Source: Methanosarcina baikalica (GTDB lineage Archaea; Halobacteriota; Methanosarcinia; Methanosarcinales; Methanosarcinaceae). From it: a stretch of DNA of 64,000 nt. A program made the position numbers and the translations under genes. The notes under the pieces are model-generated. The model worked only from the letters and a program-made list of their open reading frames with translations. It ran no database searches and had not been told where the DNA came from. The DNA lies in contig NZ_JAVKPK010000009.1 in the NCBI RefSeq assembly GCF_031461075.1, positions 1 to 64,000 of the forward strand, in the 5' to 3' direction. Shown here in pieces: positions 35,141 through 44,714 of the stretch; the first letter of the stretch is position 1; each line of letters begins with the position of its first letter.

Positions 35141-36403
35141 TTATTTTTTTGGAAGGAGATTTTTCTCTTCAAGAATTGACCTGACTATAGGATTAATATC
35201 GCACCAGCTTCTCCCGTTCTTGTATTCAAGCACGCTGAGATTGTGAAGCAGGCCAACAAGTCTCTCGTCTCTTTTTATATCTTTAGTTTCATAAATTCCT
35301 AGAAGTACTTCGTAATCTTCATCACTCAATTGTGCCTGATATGAGTTTTTAAGTCCATTTATTACTTCTACAGCAATGTCCTTGTCTATCAAGGTTTTTC
35401 TTCTCGATATAGCACGTACTGCCGAATCTCGAATTATTCTTATGAACTCCCTAATAACACCTCCACTCATATCAATGATGTATTCAAGGGCTTCGGGAGT
35501 AAATAATTCAAGAGAAACTCTTTTTACCACAATTTGCTTCATGAAAGCTCTACCGGCTGTTTCCGTTATATTTTCATCTTTTTCACGAACCTTAATATTA
35601 GGATAAATTATGTTCTCGCTAAAGTTCATTTTAATCTGGGTAAATTTATTTGAACTTCGAAGAGAAATAGGGAATGTATAAATTATCTTGCACATTGGCT
35701 GAGTTAGCTGGGTGCTGTGGCAGTAGAATAAGTTTAACGCTTTTTCATAATCGCATTTCTCAAGGTTGTCAATTATGACAAGTACCTGTCTTCCACTTAT
35801 TTCTATTTCAGCAATTATATCGTTTATCAGGTTAATTAATTCTGATACACGCGGCTGAATTTCCTCTCTTATTTCTTGCCTGGTGGTTGTTTCACTCTTC
35901 ATCCTTGCCAGTAGTTCAACAAAATAGAAAGGTAAACTGAATCCTGCACCGCCTTCAAGCTTATCTTCACATATTTCTGTTTTTGTTATGGCTTTCCCCC
36001 ACTTTTTTGTCCTTTCAACCAGTGAGGAGCTTATATCACATTCTTCTTGACATTTTTCCATTATTTTTGTAAGTATTGAAAATAAGACATCAGTGTAGTT
36101 TATGTCATTGTTATCCAGAAGGTCGAGAACACTAAAATGTACGATAAAAAATTTGTCTCCCATTTCTCTATTCAGGTATGAGACGAGACGATTTAATGCA
36201 GTTGTTTTACCTGAGCCTCTATGTCCTGTGAAAAGAAGTTTGATTGGTTCGTAAGTTTCAAGGCTAAGCTCAAGGCGGATTTTTAGTTCTTCTATATTTG
36301 TTTCATTCTGGTCTATTTCTACATAGTAGTTTTCCAAATCATCATTTTGAAGAGCTTTATTTGGATTAAATAGATGGTAGATTTCTTTCAAGTCTCCGAC
36401 CAT
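35141..36403 (-). CDS. P-loop ATPase (AAA/STAND-like)
   Basis: This 420-residue cytoplasmic ATPase has Walker A GHRGSGKT at residues 60-67 and Walker B IIDNLEK at about 210-216. The last 130 residues (AVRAISRRKTLIDKDIAVEV, DEDYEVLLGIYETKDIKRDE, and LEYKNGRSWCDINPIVRSIL) look like a winged-helix region. The general layout resembles Orc1/Cdc6 or STAND-type ATPases, but the N-terminus (IYHLFNPNKALQNDDLENYY) points to a family that pairs with TPR proteins in other prokaryotes. A GGAAGT element precedes the ATG. It is the first gene of a two-gene unit with the TPR protein at 33423. A sensing or immunity function is inferred. Confidence 0.85.
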   Translation of the reverse strand: MVGDLKEIYHLFNPNKALQNDDLENYYVEIDQNETNIEELKIRLELSLETYEPIKLLFTGHRGSGKTTALNRLVSYLNREMGDKFFIVHFSVLDLLDNNDINYTDVLFSILTKIMEKCQEECDISSSLVERTKKWGKAITKTEICEDKLEGGAGFSLPFYFVELLARMKSETTTRQEIREEIQPRVSELINLINDIIAEIEISGRQVLVIIDNLEKCDYEKALNLFYCHSTQLTQPMCKIIYTFPISLRSSNKFTQIKMNFSENIIYPNIKVREKDENITETAGRAFMKQIVVKRVSLELFTPEALEYIIDMSGGVIREFIRIIRDSAVRAISRRKTLIDKDIAVEVINGLKNSYQAQLSDEDYEVLLGIYETKDIKRDERLVGLLHNLSVLEYKNGRSWCDINPIVRSILEEKNLLPKK

Positions 36404-36784
36404 TATTTTACTTCCTTTTCAGAAATTTAGGTGGTTTCAGCATAAAGTGTATGTAATGAACAATATATAACCTTTTGAATGTAACGCTCTTCAGTAGGCT
36501 TCTAGTTTTTGTTTTGCAGATAATTTAGCTCTGAATAATTCTGAAGTTTTCGGATAAATTGCTCCATCTCAGACTTCACGCAAAGGCCGCTCTCCTGCGT
36601 CGAGCGTGGACGTTCCCGGGTCCTGAAAGTGAATTTTTCAACCCTGCGGGCTGGATAATAGAAAATGAGCTGATCTTAATAAGGATACAGAAAAATAATA
36701 TTCAAAAAAGGTTAAAAAAGTCAGGGAATGTTTTTTTCCCTGAAAAATCGGTTTTTATCTGGTTTTCAGGTTTTTGCTCAGCTT
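36404..36784. other. intergenic region with a GC-rich patch
   Basis: No gene is supported. The right part is downstream of the leftward paaK gene and the left part holds the ATPase promoter. A GC-rich patch at about 36570-36655 contrasts with the surroundings but shows no tRNA-like fold or open frame. Confidence 0.35.
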
Positions 36785-38086
36785 TTAGATCTGAGGCCGT
36801 CTGTCAATTATTCTCTTTGCCTTTCCTGCGGTCCTCTCAATGCTGCCTTTTTCCAGTAGCTCTACATTTGTGCGGATATTAAGGACAGCTTTGAGTTCGT
36901 GCTGGACGTGGTTCTGGACGGCTTTCAGATCTTTGAGGTCGCCGGTAAAGGCGTTTTCTTCGAGTTCGACTTCGATTGTGAGTTCGTCGAGCATGTGTTT
37001 GTTGCGGTCAAGGATGAGCTGGAAATGTTCCCCCACCTGGGGAATTCGGGAGATAACATCCTGGATCTGGGATGGGAAGACGTTTATACCTCTTACTATC
37101 AGCATGTCATCGGCTCTGCCGAGGAGGCGGGATATTCTAGTAGTTGTCCTGCCACAGTCGCATTCGGACTCAAGAAGTTTCGTCATGTCGCCTGTACGGT
37201 ATCTTATATTGCAGAAGCCTTCTTTGTTAATGGAAGTGATGACAAGTTCACCTTTTTCGCCTTCAGAGACCTGTTCTCCGTTTTCGTCCAGGACTTCAAC
37301 AATGAAATTATCGCTCCAGATGTGCAGGCCGTTCTGCTCCTGGCACTCAAAACCGACCCCGGGTCCGAACATTTCCGAGAGGCCGTAGCAATCGTAGGCT
37401 TTAAGGTTGAGCCTTTTTTCAAGCTGCTTCCGGGTGTTTTCCGACCAGGGCTCTCCTCCGAATATAGCTGCTTTTAAAGAAAGTTTGTCTACAAGGTCCA
37501 GTTCTTCTGCAGTTTCTGCAAGGTAAAAAGCATAGGAAGGTGTGCAGTGGACTGCAGTTACTCCGAAGTCGATCATCATCTCAAGCTGCCTTGCAGTATT
37601 TCCTGTTGCTGCAGGCACAACCATAGCGCCCATTCTTTCTACACCGTAGTGAAAGCCCAGGCCGCCTGTAAAGAGGCCGTAGTTCATGGAGTTCTGAATA
37701 GTATCGCCTTTTGAAAGCCCTATCATTGTAAGGCTTCGGGCAATCATATCTGACCAGGTTTCAATATCTTTTGCAGTGTACCCGACAACAGTGGGCTTCC
37801 CGCTAGTCCCTGAAGAGGCATGGATACGTACGATATCTTCTTTTCTGGCAGCAAAAAGCCCGAATGGATAGTTGTCCCGGAGATCTGTTTTCTTCGTAAA
37901 AGGCAATTTACGGATGTCTTCGAGGGTCTTGATATCATCAGGAGTTACTCCTGCCTCCATGAAGTTCTGCCTGTAAAAGGGAACATTGTCATAGACCAGC
38001 TTTACGCTCTGTTGCAGGCGTTTCAGCTGCAGTCTCTTCAGTTCTTCGGAATCCATCGTTTCATATTTCGGCTGCCAGTATTTCAT
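36785..38086 (-). CDS. paaK: phenylacetate-CoA ligase (AMP-forming)
   Basis: This acyl-adenylate-forming enzyme of 433 residues activates an aryl or short acyl acid with ATP and CoA. The adenylate loop HASSGTSGKPTVVGYT lies at about residues 88-104, DCYGLSEMFGPG and a later YRTGDM follow, and the C-terminal ACT-like end is present. I start at ATG 38086, whose upstream GGAAGG fits; an ATG at 38137 would add 17 residues. Methanogens carry several such enzymes, probably for indoleacetate or phenylacetate-type substrates linked to indolepyruvate oxidoreductases; the exact substrate is not shown here. It appears monocistronic. Confidence 0.92.
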   Translation of the reverse strand: MKYWQPKYETMDSEELKRLQLKRLQQSVKLVYDNVPFYRQNFMEAGVTPDDIKTLEDIRKLPFTKKTDLRDNYPFGLFAARKEDIVRIHASSGTSGKPTVVGYTAKDIETWSDMIARSLTMIGLSKGDTIQNSMNYGLFTGGLGFHYGVERMGAMVVPAATGNTARQLEMMIDFGVTAVHCTPSYAFYLAETAEELDLVDKLSLKAAIFGGEPWSENTRKQLEKRLNLKAYDCYGLSEMFGPGVGFECQEQNGLHIWSDNFIVEVLDENGEQVSEGEKGELVITSINKEGFCNIRYRTGDMTKLLESECDCGRTTTRISRLLGRADDMLIVRGINVFPSQIQDVISRIPQVGEHFQLILDRNKHMLDELTIEVELEENAFTGDLKDLKAVQNHVQHELKAVLNIRTNVELLEKGSIERTAGKAKRIIDRRPQI

Positions 38087-38715
38087 TAAAAGAACCTTCC
38101 TTTGATTCGTGAAACTGTTTTCAGTTATGAATTTCAATGCATGAATGCTATGTCTCTACATATCACGATATAGTGAGTGATTTTATCAGTAAGATAAAAC
38201 GTCTGGAAAAATCAATCTACTGTAATTCCTTCCCACATATAAACATTGTTGAAGTAAAGCTTCATACTTCAGAAGAAACAGCAGCTGGTTAAATAATAAC
38301 ATTATTTATTCTGAATTCCACTTTCCGCAGATGTCTTCTAAAAACTGACATTATTCTAAAAACTGATATTTTCTTCCATCATAAAAACCCACATACAAAA
38401 CTGTCGTGCACCAGAGAAATTTAATGTTAAAAATAAGGAATAAAAAGTTTTTAATCTGTAAATTGAGGAGAATAATTCTGTTAAATGACAAGTAAATTCT
38501 TATACAAATGTATTTTTATTGGGAAAGCATTAGAACCACATTTAATCTGATAAATACGGCTCAATAACCCTTAAAAAACGGATCATTTTTTGAGGGCCCT
38601 ATTACTTTTTCTTCAGACGACTCTGTTCCAAAATAGAGTGATTTTTAACTTTACATTCACCACTTTATTTTGGAACTGCGTCAAATTTCCCCCCAAAAAA
38701 TTGCTGAAAAAAAAA
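38087..38715. other. intergenic region with an inverted repeat
   Basis: Over 600 AT-rich bases without a gene. The left end holds the paaK promoter; the right end contains an inverted repeat listed separately, close to the 3' end of the leftward helicase gene. Confidence 0.4.
38625..38676. repeat. 16-bp inverted repeat, short MITE-like or terminator hairpin
   Basis: GTTCCAAAATAGAGTG at 38625-38640 pairs with 38661-38676 with a single mismatch that remains a G-T pair in RNA; the loop is 20 bases. Partial pairing extends outward as GACG on both sides. It lies 40 bases past the stop of the leftward helicase gene, so it may act as its 3'-end hairpin. Confidence 0.55.
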
Positions 38716-40896
38716 TCACTTCTGCCTGATAATGTTTTTAACCCGCCTGTCCCAGTCCGTAGACTCAAAAAGTTCCCTGATTTCGGGAGAGTCGTCAATG
38801 AAACAGAAACCCCAGTAAACCGCAGGCAGAAACTCCCGTTTCCACTGCTCCTTCTTCTTTTTATCGAGAAACTGGTATGTTTCCGAAGACGACAGGCGGC
38901 TTACGAACCCGAGCACTTTTACAAGATCCGGAATGGTCTTCTGGGCAGAACCGAGTTTAAGGCATTTAAGCCTGTAGCTTTCGATCTTTCGGAAATCTGG
39001 TTCGAAACCAAGGGTTTTCAGGATACGGTTTTTCTCGGGAAGCGAGAGGCGTGAACCTTCGTACTTGAGGGAATTTAGGGCCTGAAGTTTCAGCAACCAC
39101 TCAACCTCCCCAAAAACCTTGGGTTTATGCTGCCTCGAAACGTCTCCTAGCCTGCGGTCTTCATAGGCTTCTCGCTTGAGCTTATTTATCCGGCCTGAAA
39201 GGTTTGAAAATTCTTCTGCGTCCCTGAGTTCCCTGATCCTGAACCTCAGGACAGCCCGCATGAGTTCCCGCTTTTCCCGCTCAAAAGCTCCAATATCTTT
39301 TTCCTCGGTCAGCGCGAGCAGGCGTGAGAAGTATTTTGCCCGTATGTCGGTCGGAGGAAGCCTTACAGGCACTTCCCTGAGTTGAGTATCTTTTCCTTTG
39401 TTTTTTATGAGGGTGCCAAAGTCCACTTTATTAATCTCTATCTTTCCTTCCTCAATCGCCCTTGCTGCATCGCCTTCTGAGAAAAGCTCATCAAGGCGGA
39501 TCTCGGGCTGGAGCATCTGAACCTGATCAACCTTTTCTCCGTTAAAGACCCCTTCCCCAAAGCGCTGGTAGAGAGAGTCAATACTGTCCGAAATCTCAAA
39601 GATGCTTCCCTGCTGCTTTCCCGATAGCGGAGAAAGCCTTGTAATCCTTCCTACCTGCTGTTCAAAAAGCCGCATGCTCAGGGTGGGCCGCAGCAGGACA
39701 AGGGCTTCAAGCCCCGGAAAATCAAAACCTTCAATCAGCATGCCTACGGTGCAGAGAACATAGGGGGGTTTTCCGATCTCCCTGAAAGCTGCAAGGAGGG
39801 CACTTTGTTCATCTTTGGGCAATTCGGAGGTCATAAAAGCCGCATCTCTGAACTCTCCTTCAGGGGTATAATTCTCAAAATCAGCAGGCAGGACAGGGTC
39901 AGGGTCCTGTTCTAATTCCGGGACCGAAATTTCCCCATTGAAGACCGAGGCGGTGAGCTTTGCATGAAACGCATTAATTTTCTCGCCGAGTGCACCGGCT
40001 CCGTAGACGCGCTTTCGGACAGGGGCGCAAAAGACGAGAGTCTTTGCACTCCTCTGTTTGACCATAGAATCATACACATCTTTTGCAAGCTGAGTTCTTC
40101 TGATTACCTTTTTCAACTTATCGGCAGTGCTGCAGTCAAGGAAAAGGTCCTGTTTATCAAGCTCATCCAACCCTTTTTCAAAGTCAAAGATCTCAAAGAT
40201 ATCTTCCGAACTCTCGGCAATAGTATATTTGAGGGGCGCAAGCTCTTCGTCCAGGATGCATTCAGGAAGAGTTTTTGCGTAGATTTCCCTCATATCCCCT
40301 GCAATTTCATCCACGAACTTGACATTTCCGACCACACCCTGGAACGGAGTTGCAGTCATTCCCAGGATTTTTGTCCCTAACTCATTGAGAAAATCATTTC
40401 CTCTGTTATTGATGAAATTGTGGATTTCGTCCACAATTGCAAGGTCGGCAAATTCAAGAATCAGCTCTTTAATCTCAGAACTCTGCTTTCCGAGTACTGT
40501 CTGCAAAGAGGCGAAAAGCACAAAACCTTTACCCTTTTCCTGCCCGAAAGATTTCAAAGTTGCAGCAAGCTCCTTTCGACCCACCTTATTCTCAGAAGAG
40601 AGGAGAGCGCTATTGGGAAAAAGGGGCCTGTTTTTCTTCCTGTCGTAATAAGTCTGGCTAAGAAGAGGGTTATTTTTAGAAACCAGGAAAAGCACAATTT
40701 TTCCTTCGTCATAGTACTTTTTCATTATATGTTTTGAAAGAAAGGTCTTACCCCAGCCGGTGGGAACCTTGATATAGCCTCTCTGATGGGTTTCAAAATA
40801 TTCCAGAATATCCTCGAAGATTTTCTTTTTATCTTCCCTCAAGGGCTCAAGCTCGACGGTTTCCATGTCGGCTACAGTTTCATTTGAATTTATCAT
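38716..40896 (-). CDS. DEAD/DEAH-box (SF2) helicase
   Basis: This SF2 helicase of about 726 residues is counted from ATG 40896 (AAGGA upstream); the frame remains open to an ATG at 41028, which would add 44 unlikely residues. Walker A VPTGWGKT is at 44-51, DEIH at 156-159, and TATP at 181-184. A second RecA-like domain follows (TVGMLIEGFDFPGLEALVLL, RPTLSMRLFEQQVGRITR) and the last 200 residues are a helical C-terminal domain. The organisation resembles type III restriction-like or RadD-type helicases. No nuclease or methylase gene is adjacent, so a repair role is more likely than restriction, with low certainty. Confidence 0.88.
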   Translation of the reverse strand: MINSNETVADMETVELEPLREDKKKIFEDILEYFETHQRGYIKVPTGWGKTFLSKHIMKKYYDEGKIVLFLVSKNNPLLSQTYYDRKKNRPLFPNSALLSSENKVGRKELAATLKSFGQEKGKGFVLFASLQTVLGKQSSEIKELILEFADLAIVDEIHNFINNRGNDFLNELGTKILGMTATPFQGVVGNVKFVDEIAGDMREIYAKTLPECILDEELAPLKYTIAESSEDIFEIFDFEKGLDELDKQDLFLDCSTADKLKKVIRRTQLAKDVYDSMVKQRSAKTLVFCAPVRKRVYGAGALGEKINAFHAKLTASVFNGEISVPELEQDPDPVLPADFENYTPEGEFRDAAFMTSELPKDEQSALLAAFREIGKPPYVLCTVGMLIEGFDFPGLEALVLLRPTLSMRLFEQQVGRITRLSPLSGKQQGSIFEISDSIDSLYQRFGEGVFNGEKVDQVQMLQPEIRLDELFSEGDAARAIEEGKIEINKVDFGTLIKNKGKDTQLREVPVRLPPTDIRAKYFSRLLALTEEKDIGAFEREKRELMRAVLRFRIRELRDAEEFSNLSGRINKLKREAYEDRRLGDVSRQHKPKVFGEVEWLLKLQALNSLKYEGSRLSLPEKNRILKTLGFEPDFRKIESYRLKCLKLGSAQKTIPDLVKVLGFVSRLSSSETYQFLDKKKKEQWKREFLPAVYWGFCFIDDSPEIRELFESTDWDRRVKNIIRQK

Positions 40897-41291
40897 CAAT
40901 ACGCTGTCCTTACACTTTTCACTGTAGAAGCTTTTTAGTACCTTTTCAAAAACCAGAAAATACCTTTCAAAGAAGTTTCTGGGAAACTGGTATAGCCACG
41001 CAACAGTAGATGTTGCATGCAACTGCAAACATTATAAGAAGTAACTCCCCGCAACTTACAAATAATTCATAAAAACTTCAGTCCAGAAAAACTTAAGTCA
41101 CGTTCTTTTCTTTCAGAAGCGGAAAAGAATAATTCTGGAACTGCTTTTATTTAAAAGGAATCCCTTTTCAATAATAAGAATTACGTCAATATATATGTTA
41201 TGCCTATAGATTGTACCAAAAAAGTCAAAGGGAAGAGGCAAATAAGGAAATTTATTCCTTTTAGCCGTCTCCAAAAACTGTTTTAAAAAGT
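40897..41291. other. intergenic region upstream of the helicase
   Basis: AT-rich, no gene. It includes the helicase promoter side and the 3' flank of thrS. A TTGCATGCAA palindrome occurs at about 41013-41022. No strong terminator was seen. Confidence 0.35.
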
Positions 41292-43199
41292 TTAGATAAA
41301 CTTTGGCCTTGCCGAGAGATACTTTGCAAGGGGCAGTTTTCTGTAAGGTTTATCGGATATTTCGCCTCTGATCCGCGCGTTAAGTTCTTCCTGAGTAATT
41401 TGCACTTTTTTCGGCTTATTCTGCTCGGATTCGGACCGAATGGTTACGTTAATGGTGCCGTCTTCTATTTCTTTATCACCAATGACCACTAAATAAGGAA
41501 CCCATTCCCTGCCTGCTTCTCTTACTTTCTTTCCTATGGACAGGTCGCGGTCGTCAATGTCAACCCTGCAGTCAAGCTTCTGTGCAACCTCTTCAGCAAA
41601 GGCAACATGTTTCTCTGAAACCGGCACAATCCTGACCTGGGTAGGAGAAAGCCAGACAGGCAGCATGGGAACCTTTCCTTCTTCGGTGTCCATTGCAGCC
41701 TTTTCGAGAAGAGCGTAGATACAGCGTTCGATTGCCCCGCTCGGAGAGCAGTGAAGGACGGTAGGCCGTTCCAGTTTACCGTCAGTATTTACATAAGAAA
41801 TATCGTACCTTTCGGCGTTTTCCACATCAATCTGGACTGTTGAAAGCGCGCTTGCTTTGGCAAGGGCGTCTACGAAGTTAAACTCGAACTTGAGTACAAA
41901 GTAGAAGAAACGGGTGTCCCACATTTCCACAAGTACGGGTTTATTGACGGTTTTTGCCATACTGACTACAAGCTCTTTATTTGACTCGTAAAAGTCCCTG
42001 GTGAAGCGGATGGCAACCTCATAATCATTAATATGGATTCCCATATTTTCAAGCACATCGATGCAGAGGTCATATTGCTTTTTGAACTGGTTAACGGCCT
42101 GATCCATATCCTCGCAGAGGGTGTGCATATCAGGCATGGTAAAAGCCCTGAGTCTTCTCAAACCCACAAGTTCTCCCCGCTGTTCCTTCCTGAAACTGTA
42201 GCGGGTCATTTCGATCATCCTCAGAGGCAGGTTCTTGTAGGAAATCGTCATGTCGTGGTTCATAAGGAATTGCCCGAAACAGGCTGCAAAACGCAGAAAC
42301 ATCTGCCGCTTATCAGACTCAATAGAATACTGCCTTGCAGGGAACCTATCCAGGTATTTCTTCAGAGTCGGATGGTTCATGTCATACATGATAGGAGTTT
42401 CGACTTCCATTGCCCCGAACTCGGTTGCGACATCAAGCACATAATTTTCAAGAAGAGACTTTATAAGCCTTCCTTTAGGGTAATAGCGCATGTTTCCGGA
42501 ATCTGATCCCGGTTCGTAGTCCGCAAGTTCAAGCCTCCGCATAAGTTCTACATGGGGGGGAGCCCGTTCAACAGCTCTGCTCTTGGAAATTTCGTAGTTT
42601 ACAAACTGTTGAAGTTTAGGGTAAGGGGTGAGGTCAAAACTCTCGACTTCATGAAGTTCTCCATCAAGGGTCAGGATGCGCCAGTAAGACCTTGCAGTCC
42701 CTTCGGCTTTCAGGGCTTCGGAAACAACCTCTTCTTTTTCCCCGGCTGCGGCTGCTTTGCCTGCTGCTTTTGAAGCCCCCTCAGGGCGGATGCTTCTGGA
42801 GAGTTCGGAAAGGGGATGGCCTTTACAGCTTATATTAAAGGCCTTATACCATCCGAAAGGAGCACGCTTGACCTCGTATTTACCTGAGAGAGCTGTCTCT
42901 ATTCCTTTTAAGACCTCTACTGCAACTTTCGGAGAAGAAAGGTCGGAGCTTAAGTGGGCGTAAGGGTAGAGCATTATGCGGTCGGTTTTGACCTGGGTTG
43001 CTACCTTTTCGATTTCAGAAACAGCCTTTTGTATAGCTTCCTCAGGGTTTACCTCATCTACACTTTCTACAGCCGTGAAAACGGTAAGTGCTTCCTCGAG
43101 CCTGCCGGACTTTAAGGACTCTTCTATTTTTTCAGCAACTGGAGTTTGTTTTTTGGTTTCGTATTCAATATAATCAGAGTGAATGAGCAATAACTGCAT
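41292..43199 (-). CDS. thrS: threonyl-tRNA synthetase (archaeal type)
   Basis: This 635-residue class II synthetase charges tRNA-Thr. The first 140 residues (MQLLLIHSDYIEYETKKQTP and onward) are the archaeal D-aminoacyl-deacylase-like editing domain that removes mischarged serine, not the bacterial TGS/SAD type. The catalytic core shows FLRFAACFGQFLMNHDMTIS, LPLRMIEMTRYSFRKEQRGE (motif 2) and LHCSPSGAIERCIYALLEKA (motif 3). The C-terminal anticodon domain includes WLSPTQVRIVPVSEKHVAFA and ends in a basic tail. Length is standard. A linker with an Ala/Gly/Glu-rich insert (SKAAGKAAAAGEKEE) lies between editing and catalytic parts. The identity is certain. Confidence 0.97.
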   Translation of the reverse strand: MQLLLIHSDYIEYETKKQTPVAEKIEESLKSGRLEEALTVFTAVESVDEVNPEEAIQKAVSEIEKVATQVKTDRIMLYPYAHLSSDLSSPKVAVEVLKGIETALSGKYEVKRAPFGWYKAFNISCKGHPLSELSRSIRPEGASKAAGKAAAAGEKEEVVSEALKAEGTARSYWRILTLDGELHEVESFDLTPYPKLQQFVNYEISKSRAVERAPPHVELMRRLELADYEPGSDSGNMRYYPKGRLIKSLLENYVLDVATEFGAMEVETPIMYDMNHPTLKKYLDRFPARQYSIESDKRQMFLRFAACFGQFLMNHDMTISYKNLPLRMIEMTRYSFRKEQRGELVGLRRLRAFTMPDMHTLCEDMDQAVNQFKKQYDLCIDVLENMGIHINDYEVAIRFTRDFYESNKELVVSMAKTVNKPVLVEMWDTRFFYFVLKFEFNFVDALAKASALSTVQIDVENAERYDISYVNTDGKLERPTVLHCSPSGAIERCIYALLEKAAMDTEEGKVPMLPVWLSPTQVRIVPVSEKHVAFAEEVAQKLDCRVDIDDRDLSIGKKVREAGREWVPYLVVIGDKEIEDGTINVTIRSESEQNKPKKVQITQEELNARIRGEISDKPYRKLPLAKYLSARPKFI

Positions 43200-43458
43200 T
43201 CTAACACCTGTGTTCCCGCTGGAATGTGATTCCGAATTAGCTTCGGTTCTTAATCAAATAATCAATTTATTTCAGGACTGTCTGCGGTCTGTACCCGTCA
43301 GTAGATCTTGATTAACGGAAGTAAAGAAGAATATATGACAGTCCTAATATCCTGCAACGATATAAAGCAATCCCTTTCGACTGATATTTCTTACTATAGC
43401 CTCAAAAGCTCTCAAATCCCCGAGATTCAGCTAATTTGTGTAATTTTATTTTTGGAAA

Positions 43459-44565
43459 TTACTTTTCTGAGCCAGTCGTACAGGGGGGTCTCAGACTCTT
43501 GAGGTCTATGTTGATCTCTGCCAGTTCAGGGTGAATCTGCTCCTGATAAACCCTGTAAGCCGCAACCAGAGCTCCCAGGAGAATAGGAGCTGCAAAAAAA
43601 CCTGCAATTCCCCCAACAAAAGCTCCGCCGAGGAAGGCAAGCATGAGCAACATCGGATGAATCCTGGACTTCAAACTGGTCAGGTAGGGCCTGAGAATCA
43701 GTTCGGGAGGGCCATAGATTATGAGGGACGAAACAACAAAGAAAAGAGCTGCACCTTCAAACCCTTGCTCAATGTAACGCATTAGAGACAAAGGCACAAG
43801 CACCATATAACCGGCAAAAAGAGGGATTACTGATGCTATAAAGATGAGGGTCGCGAGTGCCAGTACATGAGGAAACCCAAAAGCATAGAAAACAAAAACT
43901 GAAGTTACGCTTACTATAAGGGCAGAGTAGGCATTACCCAGGAAAATTCCTTTAAGGATCAGATCCAGATGACACGCATAACGGTTTACAATTCCTTTGT
44001 ACTCTTTTGGCATCATGCCAAGAAAAGCGCAGTAAAGCCGGTCCCCGTCAGCAAGTATGAAATAGCAGAAAATGATCGATATTATAAAATTAATGACAAA
44101 GAGACCTATACTCCGGGCATATGATATAACTCCTATACTGCCGATTGCAGGAAGAAGGGAGGTAAAAAGGTCCCAGATAGCAGAATTAAGACTTTCTAGA
44201 AGTTTTGCCGGAATTTCCAGAGCATTTATGAAATCAAGAATTGCACCCACGACTGCAGTCTGATTGTCAAGAATCCAGGAGATCTGGTTGAGGATTTCAA
44301 CAATACCTGCTCCGACAATGAAAACTATGGGAACGAAAATACATAGGCTGGCAACCAGAGCGCCGATTTTTCTGTGTCTGTTGAATTTTATCTGGATAGG
44401 TCTTGCGATGTAAGCAAAGACTATACCGAGTACTATTCCGTCTGCAAGAGGCAGGAGGATTAGAAAAGATAAGCATAAAAGCACTGCTAATACCAGGGCT
44501 GCTCCAATTTTCCAGCGGCTGGCAATTATCTGGCTTACTCCGTCAGGGGTCTGGCTCAATTTCAT
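43459..44565 (-). CDS. AI-2E family (PerM-like) membrane transporter
   Basis: This 368-residue membrane protein has about eight hydrophobic segments, including LVLAVLLCLSFLILLPLADG at the N-terminus, the GIVFAYIARPIQIKF pattern, a soluble middle region (residues about 105-150), and the C-terminal GPPELILRPYLTSLKSRIHP and LGGAFVGGIAGFFAAPILLG, which are family signatures. Members export small signals or exchange ions; in archaea the substrate is unknown and there is no reason to infer AI-2 itself. It appears to be transcribed alone, leftward, between thrS and a redox enzyme gene. Confidence 0.9.
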   Translation of the reverse strand: MKLSQTPDGVSQIIASRWKIGAALVLAVLLCLSFLILLPLADGIVLGIVFAYIARPIQIKFNRHRKIGALVASLCIFVPIVFIVGAGIVEILNQISWILDNQTAVVGAILDFINALEIPAKLLESLNSAIWDLFTSLLPAIGSIGVISYARSIGLFVINFIISIIFCYFILADGDRLYCAFLGMMPKEYKGIVNRYACHLDLILKGIFLGNAYSALIVSVTSVFVFYAFGFPHVLALATLIFIASVIPLFAGYMVLVPLSLMRYIEQGFEGAALFFVVSSLIIYGPPELILRPYLTSLKSRIHPMLLMLAFLGGAFVGGIAGFFAAPILLGALVAAYRVYQEQIHPELAEINIDLKSLRPPCTTGSEK

Positions 44566-44714
44566 TTTTCAGTTCCGTTTGGATAAATAGATGATAGAAA
44601 TTTAATCAGATATATGCAGAAAGCTGATAAGAATCCAGTATCAAAATATAATTAGGAACTATTTAAAAATATCATAAAGTTGGGAAATTCCGGCAAATCC
44701 GGACTTTTGACCAT

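Noticed and set aside
35141..36403. AAA+ ATPase of the contractile injection system
   Set aside because: It lies 15 kb from the tail operon on the other strand, pairs with a TPR gene and does not show the Afp15 pattern.
36570..36655. tRNA or structured RNA in a GC-rich patch
   Set aside because: A GTTCCCGGGTCC stretch resembles a T-arm, but no acceptor or anticodon arm can be built around it.
36840..37477. Rightward frames inside paaK
   Set aside because: They are antisense shadows of a well-recognised ligase.
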